64,000 nt of DNA from Caprimulgus europaeus (Eukaryota; Chordata; Aves; Caprimulgiformes; Caprimulgidae), in the NCBI GenBank assembly GCA_907165065.1, contig OU015524.1, positions 42,785,295 to 42,849,294 of the forward strand. Direction: 5' to 3'. Shown in pieces: positions 47,292 through 60,386 of this stretch (position 1 is the first letter of the stretch; every line of letters begins with the position of its first letter). The translations under genes and the position numbers were made by a program. Under the pieces are notes generated by a model. It saw only the letters and a list, made by a program, of their open reading frames with translations, had not been told where the DNA came from and did not search any database.

Positions 47292-50200
47292 GATGACATC
47301 AAGTCTTTATATATAATTGCTTTGGGTCTCCATCGTCATCTCTACCAACTTATCTCACTTAAGGTTTCCCTATACAGAAAGTAATACTTAATTTCTTAAA
47401 TGAGGTCCATGCATGAAATCAGTTTCTAAATAAGAAATATAAGGTATTGCTATTTCTTGTACAATACAAACAAAAGAAACCAGCACAACTGAATTTGCCA
47501 TTATAAAGACCATATTTATGTGTTAGCCACCTTACTTGTTTATTAACGAGGTTACTTTACAGCCAAATTCTACTCTGTTACACAGAGAGCTCCAGTTTAG
47601 TCAATTGACTTACAGTGGAGTAACTAAAAGTAGCCTTTGGTCCATAAAACATTAAAAATTGAATGCTTTTCCACAGATTATTTTCCATCTCTCATGCTTG
47701 TTGTAAATAAAAAAAATGTGATAAAAATTAAATTGCTCTTATTTTCAGAATTCAGACTGAATACAGCAGTTCATCCTGCTATTTGGCTTTTCATTAATAT
47801 CAACAATATTAATGTTTTTCAATGATTCTGTTACTGAATTTGTGAATTCTTGTAAAAGAGCAAGTCTTTGTGAGGAGAGTTCTTATGGTGTACACCTAAA
47901 TCATCCTACCAGTGAGAGTAGTGACGTAGTATTTAGAAGATTCAGAGCATCGCCCTTATTTTGCTTGAGGTAAATGAAGGTTTTGCCATTGTGTTATACA
48001 CACATACAAACACATACATACAGATATACCTTAATCTTCAAGGTAGAGCTAACAGATCACTACTATTCTGTAACTGATTATGTGTAAAAACCAAGGGGTT
48101 TTTAGGCATATCATTGGAGTCTGACTGTTCAAGGTATGGGTTGACTCTGGTCGCTTCCACATTAATATTGAAAACTCATTGTTAAGGAATGGAGGCATTT
48201 CTTAGTTTAAAAGGGTAACACCAAGTCTAATTAGAAATAAAATTGCTGATTTTGCATGTTTCCCTCAATTTCCTTAGAGGCACAATAGCTCTGGTGATGG
48301 ATAATCAGGCTGAGAGTTAGAGGGCAGAGGAAGAGTATTCTTACCAAGGCAGATCTGCACAAACTAGCGCTACACTAATTGGAGCCTCTCCTATAACTGT
48401 AAGGAATGACAAAGCCACGGTAAAGCTAAGAATTTTCTGGATTTGAAACCTGCCAAATTTATGCCTCAATAAAATGAGTGCTGTATCTGCCCTGATGACC
48501 TGCATGTGTGTATTGCCTGTGTGCCATTTGAAGACTACTGCTTTTAACCTCACAAGTAAGTATAGTCAATGACTACAAAAACTTTAGATAAATATATGTA
48601 TAATCTATATAAAAATGTATCCATTAATGTCCTTCAAAATACTCCCAGGGCACTATTGTTACACAGGTGGCTGTAAACTGCAGAAGGCGTCAGTGTTGGG
48701 GTCTAAGCCAGGTTTTACCATCAATGTGGCATTTATTCTTCTGATAATTTACAACCTGAAATCTTCCTACATGAGGATTAAAAAATTATTTTAGTAAACA
48801 ATAACAAAATAATTTTAGCAGAACAACATTTGTACCAGCTTCCAAAAGTGGTTAAAGTTGTTAAAAATCATGTATTTTTAAAAGTGTATTTGTAAATTAC
48901 ATTGACTTTTCAATTTGAAACTTTTTTTAAACAAATTGTTCATAAATAATTTTAAAATAATGACATTTAATAATAGAAGCCAATAGTCTAGATAACATTA
49001 CTGCCTCAAAACTTAGGTTAGTCATCATAATTTAAGAATTTTTCCTAGTACTGAGGAGGAGCCTGCAATTATATATAAATATCTCTAGAGCACTGTCAAC
49101 AGGACAGATTAATTTGGCTGTTGCATGCCTGTTCTTGTATCATTTTTTAAGGAGTGTAGTAGAAATCTTTGTTTATAACTTAACTGACCAGTCCAGAAAG
49201 CCAGCAATTATTGTGGCGAAACAAAATATAACTGTATCATAAAAACTAAATCCAGAATAAGATAACTTTAAGCAACTGCATTCTCTAAAACAGTGGATTA
49301 AATTTCTCAACAAGTTTCTATACTAAAGTACAATCTATATCTTATTTTGCTGTAACCCTGCAAGCTGCTAAACACAGTGTAACTAATGATAACGTGAAGA
49401 GTTCACGATTTTGTAAATTTCCATTCAAATACAGAATTAATATTTTCAAACAGTTTTTACAAATCAAGTCTACACATGCCTCTTCTTACCCCTTCCTGGC
49501 CCCATTAAAAAAAACAGCCATCTTTGATGAGGACACATACCGAAGATCTGCAAACTACCTGGTAATACATAGCCAGTTCTTTTATCGTTTGAAATAGCAA
49601 TTAACCCACAGTCTCAAGGGGTTTCCCATCTTCTGAGCACAAGGCTGCAGATGAAACCCTTCTCCTCCCATAGATAATATATTTCTGTCCAGCAAAATAT
49701 TATTGCTATTCCCCTCCCACCCCCCCCTCAAAAAAAAAGAAGATACAAAACCTTTTTCTAAATGATCCTCTACAGCTTTTCTCCATGGAAAAAAAGAACT
49801 TCTGTTCCAGATAACAAATGCCACAGTAATCTTCCCCTGCCTGACAGGGGTTGCCAACAGTCATGGTAACTGTAGGCCTGCCAGTATCGGATGGCAACCT
49901 TGTTTATTCTTCTTCATTTGTTTGCTTTAAACATTTCAAACATCTTTATTTAAGGAAGTTTGTACTGAGTAAAATAATTCTGTTTCAACATAAGCTCTTC
50001 ACCTGTCATGTATTTCAGTAGAGTTAGGAAACACCTCCCCCCTGCATTTTCTTTCCCAGGTATCCTATAGACAGCTTTCAACTGTCAGCAGCTTCAGCAT
50101 GTTGCTAGACCAGTTCTTTAAAATTCTGAGATTATTTTAGAGTAGGAACAGTTAACCAGAAGCTAAAAAGTTAAAAGTATTTTCTTTGCCAATAATGACA

Positions 50201-53200
50201 TTGATCTGTTCTTTTACAGTTGTACAGGAATGTCACAATTACTACATTTATTTAACAGAAACAACATTACCCGGAGAAAATACAAGAATTTACACACAAC
50301 TAGACCATCTTACATAAGCCTGTGGATAATTTGTTTGCCTTATAGGACTGCATGATACAGGAATGTTCCCACCACTCCGGGAGCTGTGCTGTGTCCAAGT
50401 CAAACACACGCCACGGAAACAGTGAACCCTTGCTTTCTCTAGATTGACATATTGAAACTGAGCCCAATGTGACTGGTTTCAGGCTGCAGCTTATCCCCCT
50501 GCAGGGGCATGAGCAGGGTCCCCTTGCCTGGCTGCTTCCTCCCATAAATGTATAATACTTCAGTTGAGATCTCTACCTCACAATCAGATTTGTTGACAGA
50601 TAACCGCGCACACACAGAGTACAAGTGCATAAATCTTATAAATCTTGGTGGTTTGGTTTTTGTTTTGTTTTTTTTAAAACAAGATTACTTATGTTCATCT
50701 GCATCTGCTATACTGAGAAGCTGGACAGAGTTAGTACACTCAGTTCTTTGTTTGCATTCCTTCTTCAAAAATTATGGTTACTACAGGAACAACAGTAAGA
50801 CTCCAGAGATTACTAGACTGCTGTGCTCTTGATTCAGACCACGCTGTCATACATGACACAATGCACTTTGTTAACATCCAGCTATAACACACGCACACGG
50901 AACACAAGAATGAGGATACAGGTGCCTAGCTAAGATTTGTAGTTAATTTTTCACCACCTACAAAAACTTTTTTAAAAATGTACTGTCTCCTTGTACTTTG
51001 CTATTCTTTATTTTTTACTGCACTATTTTTCTTTCTCCTCTTTGCCCTCACATTCATTGCAAAGATATTGCTGTATGCAATTTTCATATTAAAAATTTTC
51101 CTTTTTTTCACTATACTGAATTTGACCTATTGTTTTGCTATTTACAGGCCTTAGTCCTGCCATTTCTCTTGTTTGTCTAGACATCCATGGGCACTTTTCA
51201 AACGTTATTTGCAACAGTTGCCTCAGATTTGACCATATATTGTGGTTTCAAGGCAGATATCAGTAGGTGAGAACGGGCTGTCAGTGAAGCATGACTTAAA
51301 AGGAAACATAACAACTTGTTTCAGGCCTAACAACAGCTGGGTAAAACAGGGTTTTGGGCACGTGAGTTCTTCAGTCGTAGCAGGCTTCACAGACCACCGA
51401 ACTCACGCGCTCGACTACTGTCTGCTTTCTGTACCTGCATCAGGCAGTTTATTAAAAGTTCTTACCCACAGCTTCACCTTGCTGTATCATTAAATCTTCC
51501 TTACTAGGCTACCACAAGATGTTCCATTGCTCAACAAGCACTGCACTCCCACCGCTGCTGTTTACCAGACTTAAACAGAAGTTCATGACCTACTGATTCC
51601 TCTGGTTTACTCTCCTAAGTTTAGAAAGGACTCATGTAAATGTTAATTTGGAAAAATAAATAAAGGCAAAAGTTTCAAGGGCAAAAAACTTCCAGAAATC
51701 TACATTTCAAATTACTGTAATCTAGTTCATGAACTTGGCAAAGCAGGTAGGATTTACCAAGCTTCTCCTAACATGAAATGTGAAGCCACCCTGTTTTGCC
51801 TGTTCATTCACTTAAATTTGTCCATAATAATTTCTAAGATATACTTTTGCAGGGTTGATGACCACAGATCATGATTTCTGTGTACTACTGAAGTGCACAA
51901 ACTCAATTCTGGTGAGTAAGAGCTAACTAAAAAGCACTGATGGAGATAATACAAGAAACAGAGCAGAACCTTAATCAGATTCAAGTCCCTCTGTATCCTC
52001 TCTACAAGGCCAGAGGCAAGTTTGGTAACTGCAGATGTTGTACCCACTAAAAGACCTTCTGTCACTCTTTAGTGCACCCAGTGATAGGGAAGAGGCGACT
52101 CTGATGAGCATCATTTAACTCTTATTTACTAATACATAATAATGATTTTAGTTCCTGTGTTAAAGGCTTTCTTTCCTTGCACATAGAAAGAAAATGTTAG
52201 TGCTTGCAAATAAAACTGTCAAAATTTATAACAGCAATGCATATTATGAAATCACAGATATTTGTTCTTATGCCAAGCATCTACACTGAAAAATTAAATA
52301 TATATGCCAGACTCTTTTCAAGAGCCCAGGAAGCTCCAAACTACGATTATCCCGATCCCCAGCAAAGGCTTGTCTTCCGCCCTTGCTAAAATATTGTAAC
52401 ATCATGGGAAATTTCTTTAAAAGAAACAGGCTTAGTAGGTGCTCCCAGCTTTGTAACATGCTGCTAGGTTTCATTTGGAATTTTAAGACTGTCTCTTCTG
52501 CACCTATTTCCTGAAATTGATTTCACAAAGAAATCTTATCTTAGGATTTTTACATTTTTGTAAACATTTTTATACCAGTACCAAAGTAGCATTCATAGGT
52601 TGAAATCAACGCTAAAACATAAAATAAGATTGAAAATACCCTAGAGCTTAGAAAAACATATTAAGCTAAGTTATTCAGCTCTGGTATAGCAGATAATACT
52701 TATGTATGTAAGGAATTAATTTCTTCTTTTGCCTCTTAAAATTATTCATCATACATTTCTACAGCCAATTCTTTATGCTTCTAACATAGGAGTCAAAAGC
52801 TAAACTGCTACTGACTTTGCATTCAAGAAAGAGAAGACTGTCACAGGTGAAGAAACAAAGTACTTTCTGTAACACAAAATGTTCTAAACAGAAAACTTAG
52901 AAAATATAATAGATTACATCTAATTTGCATAGTCCTTTATGCAGTGCAAGTATATGACAGTGCACGTGCTTAATTCTTCCAAGGTTTTGGGCCTTTCCTA
53001 AAATACTCACGACAAAATTTGCTCTACAATCAAAGCTGGAACATGCAAAGAAATACAATTAATTCCCTTGAACATGTTAAACATAAACAGCTCCTTTGTG
53101 AGAAGTACAAACCACTTGTGATAAAGTATGGACTACTGATAGTGAGAGCAAACCAGGGCAATGTAAACATTAGAAGTTCTGTCATTTCTTCCCAAATATA

Positions 53201-54400
53201 TCGCAAATTTATTGGTCCACTGATGCTGAAAGTAGGAATAGATTCTCATTTAATCCTTCCCAAATCATAGGTCTACTCCCTGTACTCCGGAGAAGAAAGC
53301 AATGACATCATCTCTCTGGGACCAAACTATAAAACTACTGCTTACTCCATTTCACAGTCTCTATAATTCATAGCTATCAATCTTTCATCTTTTCAAGCTA
53401 TTTTTGCAATGCAAAATCTGTGACATACTGGCACTTAAGGACAAATATGATGGAATACTAATTTGAATTAATTTTTAAGTAAATAACAATGGCCAATCTA
53501 AAAACTTTTACGCTCTCCAAAATAGTTTCCTTGACCGTAAAGCTTGTCTCCATACTCCAGTAAAGGAGTATTCTCCCCTAATTGAAAGGGTGTAAGAAGA
53601 ACCTGGGTTAGCAGATGGATTGAAAATAAAATCCTATTTCCAGCAACCAACCCTGAATGTGAAATCAGTGCAACACTCATGTTTTCCCCACAGGAATACA
53701 AATTTCTGCAATTCTGGAAGTGAATTACATATACATATTTAAGTGTTGAGAGCAAAAGATTGTTTCTGAGCGGTTGTGGGTTTGGTTTGTGTTTTGGGTT
53801 TTTTTTTGTGGTCTGGTTTGGGGTTTTTTTTAAGGTTTTGAAAGGAACTGAAAAGCAGTAACAGTCTGACACCAGTTCCAATAGATATTGGCAAAGCACA
53901 GCTAAGCAAATTCAACTGATGTCATACCATAACTTTGAGCCTCAAGTGCCAACCACTTTCCCTAAGGAGGCAGTAAAAAAATTAATAAATAATAAAACAA
54001 AATTATGTGTACCTAAACTGATCTAACAGCAAGAAGCCATTGGAAGGGATGGTCCTCCCCTCTCCTCTTCCTAGGATATATACCCTCGCCTCTTCCCCCG
54101 GATCCGGTTGAGTGATGAAGCAGGCATACAGTGAGTCAGTTCAGCTGGCTGCTGTGGCAGAAAATTATCCCTAGAAAAATAAATAAATAATAATTAAAAT
54201 AGTTCAAGTAGCTGAACTGATTTAACCTGCAACTTTAGGGCAGCTAGCTCAGATACATGGGATGAGGAACCTGAAATAGGGCTGCCTCTTTCCTCACAAC
54301 TCCGTATTTTGTTATCTTAGCTGCCATGTGAAACCACATCTGAAAGCAGCTTCTTCCCATTTTGTAGCTTCAGTTTGCTACACAGCAGCCTGTCCTCACA
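47292..54400. other. Intergenic region between EDARADD and ERO1B promoters
   Basis: This AT-rich stretch holds no gene I can support. It contains a CA/TA simple-repeat patch at about 47995-48030 and short A- and T-rich runs. Open frames up to 133 codons (53498-53899, minus strand) have low-complexity Asn/Lys/Pro content and no recognisable domain. Confidence 0.6.
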
Positions 54401-54413
54401 CTGAAAAAAATAC

Positions 54414-54440
<27 letters not shown>
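54414..54440 (+). repeat. 27-G homopolymer
   Basis: Twenty-seven uninterrupted G follow CTGAAAAAAATAC. It lies about 200 bases left of the ERO1B CpG island. Such a tract can fold into G-quadruplex forms and is also a common place for sequencing or assembly error, so its length is uncertain. Confidence 0.9.
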
Positions 54441-54444
<4 letters not shown>

Positions 54445-55052
54445 ACTAAAAAAGGCCAGTGGATGGAAGTCTGTTGCTTTTCCATTACATTTCAGCCTGG
54501 CTTTCAAAGGGAATAGGTAAGGGAATCAGACGAAGTAAAGCTGTTACCTATCTCCCTATGCAGCCTGCTGTTAGAGGCAACTCTGTGTTCCCCTCTTCAC
54601 ACAAATAAGGGGAGCTCTGCGCAGAGAAAAGCGCAGTTTAACCTGAAAGAACAAATCCCCTTCGAAGCACCTGGCGCGATTCACCTCGAGGGCACGTCCC
54701 AGCCGCAGAAGACCGTAAGTCTCCGGAAGTACCTCGTGTCTCTCTGAGACACGCGGCCGAAGGCGGGACGCGGGCGCCGGTAAACACCGGGCATTTCAAC
54801 TTCCCGGCGGGGCGGAAGAACCTGCGGCCTGTGCGGTTGCCCAACGGAACGGGGCAGCGCGGCACCAGCACGCTCCGCCGCACGTTACCGACACTGGCCG
54901 CTCAGGTGCCGGCCCCATCCCGCGGGTGGCGCCCTCAGGCGTCTCGTGCCTCCCCTCACGCGCCGACGAGCGCGCGCGTGCGACCCCATTCCCCGCCCCG
55001 CCGCGCGCACGCGCTCAGCGGCCCCTCACTCGCTGCTTGTTTTGGAGGCGCG

Positions 55053-55071
55053 CGTGGTCCTCTCTGATTGG
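55053..55071 (-). promoter_or_regulatory. ERO1B: ER stress response element (ERSE)
   Basis: The plus strand reads CGTGG, nine bases, then ATTGG. This is the exact reverse of the ERSE consensus CCAAT-N9-CCACG, bound by NF-Y together with ATF6 or XBP1. It lies 388 bases upstream of the ERO1B start codon. Mammalian ERO1B is induced by the unfolded protein response, so the site fits the gene. Confidence 0.75.
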
Positions 55072-55135
55072 GCGATGCGCCGTGCCCCGCCCCGCCCCAG
55101 CTCTGCCGCGGCGGGGGTTGCGCGCGCGGGAGCGG

Positions 55136-55154
55136 ACTACAGTTCCCGGCATGC
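55136..55154 (+). promoter_or_regulatory. ERO1B: ZNF143/THAP11-type ACTACA promoter motif
   Basis: ACTACAGTTCCCGGCATGC fits the well known promoter motif ACTAYRNNNCCCR with its GCATGC extension, bound by ZNF143 and THAP11. It lies about 305 bases upstream of the ATG and 65 bases after the ERSE. Confidence 0.7.
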
Positions 55155-55458
55155 CGCGCGGCTGCCGGAGGAGCGGGCGGCTGCGTGGGCGGCAGCGGCT
55201 GCGCGAGAGAACCGTGTGCGCGCGTCGGTGCTGTGGCGGCGGCGGCAGCGCGCGGGCAGGTTGAGGTGAGCGCGGCGCCCCCGCCCGACGGGTTCCGCCG
55301 CAGGCAGGAGCGGCCGCGCCGGGAGGAGAAGCTGCCACCGCCGCCCACCCTCGGTTCGTCCGTCTCCTTCCTGTGGCGGCAGCGGCTGCTGCGCGACGGG
55401 GCGCGGGCCGCCCTCCCCCGTCAGCCGCGGCGGGCGGAGCGGCGGCAGCAGCAGCAGC

Positions 55459-55557
55459 ATGAGCGGCGGCGGTGCCGGCCGGAGCACAGCGGCGAGGGCA
55501 CGGCTGACAGCGCGGCTGCTGGCGGTGCTCAGCTGCGTCCTGACAGCGGAGGCCCAG
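55459..55557 (+). CDS. ERO1B: ERO1B coding exon 1 (signal peptide)
   Basis: It is 33 codons, [20 protein letters not shown] through LTAEAQ, with donor GTAGGA. The ATG follows a short CAG run. The start is chosen because it gives a well formed signal peptide of the length seen in human ERO1B. Confidence 0.88.
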
Positions 55558-58500
55558 GTAGGAACCAGCGGCGGATGGGACGATGCGGCAGGGTCCCCTC
55601 ATGGCGGGGCGGGGGAGGCGGGGACGTGGGGAGGGAGGGAAGAGAGAGCGTGGCCGGGTAAGGCTGCCCCACCGTCTGCGGGTAGGACTGCCCCACCGTT
55701 TGCGGGTAGGGCTGCGGACCCCAGCCTGAGGGGAAGGAGAGCGGGCTGGGGGAGGCGGTGAGGGCGCTTCGGAGGGGCGAGGGGGTGAGTGAGGGCTGCT
55801 TCGAGCCGTGTCTTGTGCAGCCTGCCCGGCGGAGAAGTCTGGCATCCCTCGCTGAAGTCGGTAGCCCCCGTCCTTCCTTTTCCGTACCCTGCGACTGCTC
55901 CTTGCTGGGATCCAGCCCCGGGGCCGGGCGGTTGGGTGTCCCCGGTCTGCGGGGCCCCGCCGCAGCAGTGAGGGGAGAAGTACAAGTTGGTTGACCTGGG
56001 AACTACGGGCAGTACCTTGTATAACGGTCTGGAGCTGTGTTATCCCGGTAGCACTGCTTGCTGCCTGCGGGCGGCTGTGTGAAGAGCTCCGGGTTGGACC
56101 ATACCCTTGGCCTTCAGGCAGAAACTTCTGTGTCCTTCGGAAGTCAGTGAGAAGCCATGTGTTCAAATGGTGTCGCCGCCCGGGCTTGGCTTATGTTTAG
56201 GTCGTGCCTGTTTGTCCACGTTACAGAGAAGGATGAGAGTGCTCCCTTCTGCAAATGGCCTTCGCAGCTCCAGGACGAGTGCCTGTAGTTGGGAGTTTGT
56301 TATTCCTCAGCGGTGTGACCAGGACTGAAACAATAGCTGGTGTCAAGTAGGGAAGGATTTCAGCTGGGCCAAAGACATTAGAGTGAGTTTATATGGAAGT
56401 GTGACGAGTAACGTCTACGTGGAGCCAAGTTTGTCTTCTGTATCTGATTATTACTTTTCCTATATTTTCTAAATTTCTGGTTTGCATAACATGCTGTATT
56501 GTAAATTATTATCTCAGGCAGTGACTAGTGTAGTCTAGCATAGACAGCTTTTATTGCAGGTTTTTTGTTACAAGTTGGTGTTTCCTCAGGTTTAAAATTC
56601 CCTTATTTTAGTAGCTATTTTAGCATAACTAAATGCGAGTTGAATTTGGATTCTTAAATAAGCTATTAACAAACTGGCATGGTTTTCTTATGACGCTTGA
56701 CAGCGAGATTGATTGTTGCTATTTTCATCAAATTGTTATCATATTGTATTCAGAGTTTAAATATCTAGAGTTTGACTTGCTCAGGGTAAAGATAAGGTAG
56801 CCATTAGTTCTTGGAGTCATGTTACCTATAGCTTTTCTCTCCTTCTGCAACTAAGGCCAAGTAAAACATTAAGGAACAAAACAAGGTGTCCCAGGTGGTC
56901 TTCTAATTATTGAGGCAATTAAAATACAACAACCTGATAACACTAATAAGGTGGTTTGTGTGAATATACTGCTTGTTAGTATATACATTTATTCAGGTTT
57001 TTCTTAATATTGAAGTGCTGAATACATTTATCTTTGCAGATCTCATAAGGAGAAATTGATGCAGGTTGGACATTGACCTTTTCTTCTGAAAGGTTGATTT
57101 ACCTTGGAGGAGGTTAGAAGTTTAAAATGTCCAGTACAGCTCTGATAGCTGTACAAGAGCTAAACTAGGTTTGACAATACATGGAAATATTTGGATAAGC
57201 ATGTTGGAAATGTAGAAGAAATAGCAGCTATTCAATGTCAGATGACTTCTTGAACACAAATTATAGTAGGCTAATGCTTTTAAAGTTTATCATAGACATC
57301 CAAGGAGTTAACAAATGGAAAGAAAGCTTGATACTTGGCCATTGTAATAAAAGGTGTGATGACTTACAGTACAGTTTGGCTCTATATTTGTGGATTAAGT
57401 TAACTAGTATAGTTCAGTTTAAAAAGGCCAAATACCAATTGTGTGAATAGCATTTTAACTGCAATACACTGCTTTTATTTTGATGTCTCTGGTTTGCAAA
57501 ATAATTCACTGGGAGATACAAGTGTCAACAAAAATTAAACAATATTCTATATGTACTTAGAGTGTTCCAGCATTATGCAAGTGAGAGCACTGGAGACTAC
57601 ACCTGGATTAGTAAAAAACTCTAACTGGGGTACTTGAAGCCTATATTGCTGTTGTGTTAGCATGCTATGAACTGACTCCACTGATACACAGTATTGGTGT
57701 TTCATATGTGCTGTCAAACCATTTTATAAATTGTGGTTTCTTACAGATATAGCATAGTTTAATTTTAGAGCATGCCTTCTAAGGAAACACTGATTTTGCT
57801 ATTTTATGTATACAGGGAGCTAACTATTCCAGTTTTGAAAAAGTTGTGAGAATGAAATGGAGAATTTGGTTTGCTTGCTCATGTTACTAAAAATTATTTT
57901 TTCTCTTAATAATTTCTTAGATCAGTTCCAGTTTTGGGGGAGAGTTTATTTCCGAAACTTCATAATGTTCTGAGTAAGCTGTACTGCATTTTGAAAGATG
58001 TTCTTAGAATCGAAATTTTATCAGACACATCTGGCAAAGGTGTGACCTCCATTAGTTTGCCATAGTTGAATAAAAAGACTGCAGCTTTTTATTTCCCCAT
58101 GGGGATTTGACACTGAGTGTAGCTACTGCATGTTTATTTGGAACATTTTCCCCTGAAAAAGCATTTTCAGTTTTGTATAGATGGTAAAAATATTTTGGTA
58201 AGCAGTGCATAGCTCCATGAGGCGATCATCAAAATAATTTCCTACTCTTTATCTTCTGAGGCCAAAGAAAATTCCTCGGATCTTCCCTACTGCTTTCAGC
58301 TTAATAAATTATTGCTCTTCACGTAAGATTTATCCTGTTTATGTAGTTTAATAATATTTGAGCAAAATGTTCAGAGTTATCTTTTTGTCTTTTTATATTG
58401 TAATAAAAGGTACTGCTGTTTGTGTTATGGTATGGTGTTACCTGTTAAGACTACAAAATACCTGCCTATGTGTGACTGATAAGAAAATTTGAAATTTTTA

Positions 58501-60386
58501 ATTAAAACATTACAGATTGAAATACATGGGGGGTTTGTTCCTATAAGTATCAATAATAACAAGTTTTGTCTTCTGACTTTGAAGTTGTCAGTCATGTGGG
58601 CTGTGAGCTTCTTGGCTTTCTGAAAAACCTGTAATTAGACAGAGTCTCTTTCATAGCTGTTTGCCCAGGTTTGAAACGGGGTTAACAAGGCAAGCATAAC
58701 AGCATGGAACACTTTGGGCAAAGTAACTTCCCTTAAATGAGTTTTACTTCATTGCTATATCTACTCTGTAGAATTGGGACAGCTTGTTTAGTGCCTCAGG
58801 AAAAGTAGGATCTACATAAGGTGCATTTTCTGCTTAAAAGCTTTATTGCTGTACCCACACCTCTTTATTCTCACAAGGTTTGGGGTAAATTCATTTTCCA
58901 GGCCTCCTTTATGCTTCATAAAAGAGCAGAAGCCTACAGTTTGGTTTCTAGTGGCTCTTTTACATCAAGCTTAGTTATGTAAGGGTATCTGTTCTGTAAA
59001 GTAGTGGAGTGATTTATCATGCATAAAACAGATTAGATGATTTCATAATCTCATCTATGTAAAATCTGGAGGGTGAAAAAAAAAAAAGGCAGTAAGTATT
59101 TTTTGTCTCCTTTTGCACGTAACCATTTAACAGTTAGAAGTTCTTCTAAGCCCGTGCAAGATGTAAGTTGTGTGGGCTTTCCTGTTTCATGTGCGTTCCA
59201 GGCCATCATGTATGCCGATGAATTTCCTGTCTGGCTGGAGAATAGTAGCAGTTAACAGCAGTGTTTGGTTTGGTTCCATGCCCTTAGATATGGTCTAAAG
59301 CCTTGACACTTACGTTTGAAAGCCTTTTGGACATGTTTGTAGTTGTTTAAGAAGCCATGCTTAGCAGTGGTTAGGTTAGGTTTAATGAAATTTATTGTAG
59401 GAACGTTCATAGAATCACACTTCCAGGGTTTGGGCCTTTCCCTAAGACACCGTCAGGGTCTCCACCACGGTGTTGCCATAACTTGGTCCACTGAGTTACT
59501 TGGGCCTGTCATCTCTGCTGCCTGCACAGTCCTGCTTCCCTCTCCTGTGCTGGCAGTAGTGCTTCTGCACCTGGGCACTCTTCTTTTCGTAGCGGTGCTC
59601 TTAAGCAACCAGCTTGGTGTCCTGGCACAAGAAGGGAGAGAGGGCCTAGAAAGTTGGGGCAGTTCCACAGTAGATTTACAGCCTTACAATATAGGTGCCT
59701 GCACCTAGTTTTCCTAGTATTTATTTGTAGAATTTAACTGTGTGACTAACTTCTTGGGCACAAAAGTATCTGTTCCCCTTTCTCCCATGCCTCTAAAGAA
59801 ACTTGGAGTGTTCTTACACTTTGAGAAAACTTATAAAAATCAGATGACAGTGTGTGTTATGGGGTTTTTTAGGCAATTCAACTAATGAGGGTTTAGTAGG
59901 AGTCTACTTGGTATGCAGTTCTAACGTGCTAATATACCATGTGTTCATAGTTTGGAAAATCTTGCTGTTCATTCTGCAGTTCTATATGCTGAATCTGTCA
60001 ACAGATTTCAGAGCTGAAAGTGGTAATTCAGCATTGCATTTGGAGGTGACCTTAAGCTCAAAAAGAAGTGCTCAGGCTTGTTATTTTTAAATTCTGAGTG
60101 TGTAATGTATGCTGTAGAGTATTTTAATGATGAGAAATAATTTTTTTGCTATGGAACTGCATTTCACTAGTATTTCTCTTAACTGACATTTTTTCACTTT
60201 ATAGGATTTTTCTGTAGTTGATATTTTGTTTCTTGATTAAAAATATTTTTATGTATTTTTTAATAGCTCACAGGAGTCCTAGATGATTGTTTATGTGACA
60301 TAGAAAGCATCGATGACTTCAATACTTTCAAGATCTTCCCCAAGATACAGAAACTGCAAGAACGTGATTACTTCAGATATTACAAG
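55459..60386 (+). CDS. ERO1B: ERO1-like protein beta, 5' part: first two coding exons
   Basis: ERO1B is the ER-lumenal, FAD-dependent oxidase that re-oxidises protein disulfide isomerase, and it is strongly expressed in secretory cells such as pancreatic beta cells. Two coding exons are present, 55459-55557 and 60267-60386, joined in phase 0 for 73 residues. Residues 1-32 form a signal peptide: basic ARARLTAR, a hydrophobic stretch LLAVLSCVL, and probable cleavage after AEA. Exon 2 begins [20 protein letters not shown] and ends [11 protein letters not shown], matching the conserved start of mature ERO1. Cys41 and Cys43 lie in the conserved DDCLCD motif. The catalytic CxxxxC and CxxC pairs and the FAD site are encoded beyond the right edge. 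ERO1B rather than ERO1A is favoured by the neighbours (EDARADD, LGALS8, HEATR1). Confidence 0.95.
55558..60266 (+). other. ERO1B: ERO1B intron 1
   Basis: It is 4.7 kb and begins in the CpG island. The rest is AT-rich with no recognised exon or RNA gene. The 121-codon open frame at 59343-59708 has no recognisable domain. Confidence 0.65.
60267..60386 (+). CDS. ERO1B: ERO1B coding exon 2
   Basis: The acceptor is TTTTTAATAG and the donor is GTACAA. It is 40 codons in phase 0. The sequence [20 protein letters not shown] through DYFRYYK is strongly conserved in ERO1 proteins. Confidence 0.96.

Larger units (their letters stand above)
54650..55990 (+). promoter_or_regulatory. ERO1B: CpG island, ERO1B promoter and first exon
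   Basis: About 1.3 kb of very CpG-rich DNA surrounds the ERO1B start codon at 55459. It contains an ERSE (55053-55071), a ZNF143/THAP11-type motif (55136-55154) and a short CAG run directly before the ATG. Very long open frames on both strands here, up to 383 codons, reflect the lack of stop codons in G+C-rich DNA. Confidence 0.85.

Noticed and set aside
53498-53899. A 133-codon minus-strand open frame
   Set aside because: It includes a low-complexity stretch translated from T- and G-rich simple sequence, with no homology I recognise.
55068-55661. A 197-codon plus-strand open frame overlapping ERO1B exon 1
   Set aside because: It is in a different frame from ERO1B, low-complexity, and has no recognisable family. 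The ERO1B frame explains the splice site and homology.
55015-56166. A 383-codon minus-strand open frame in the ERO1B CpG island
   Set aside because: It is Arg/Pro/Ala-rich with no domain and overlaps the ERO1B first exon and promoter. Stop codons are simply rare in such G+C-rich DNA.
59402-59450. Text resembling the CR1 3' end (TTCATAGAATCACA)
   Set aside because: Only about 14 bases match and the flanks do not continue the CR1 pattern, so it is too weak to call.
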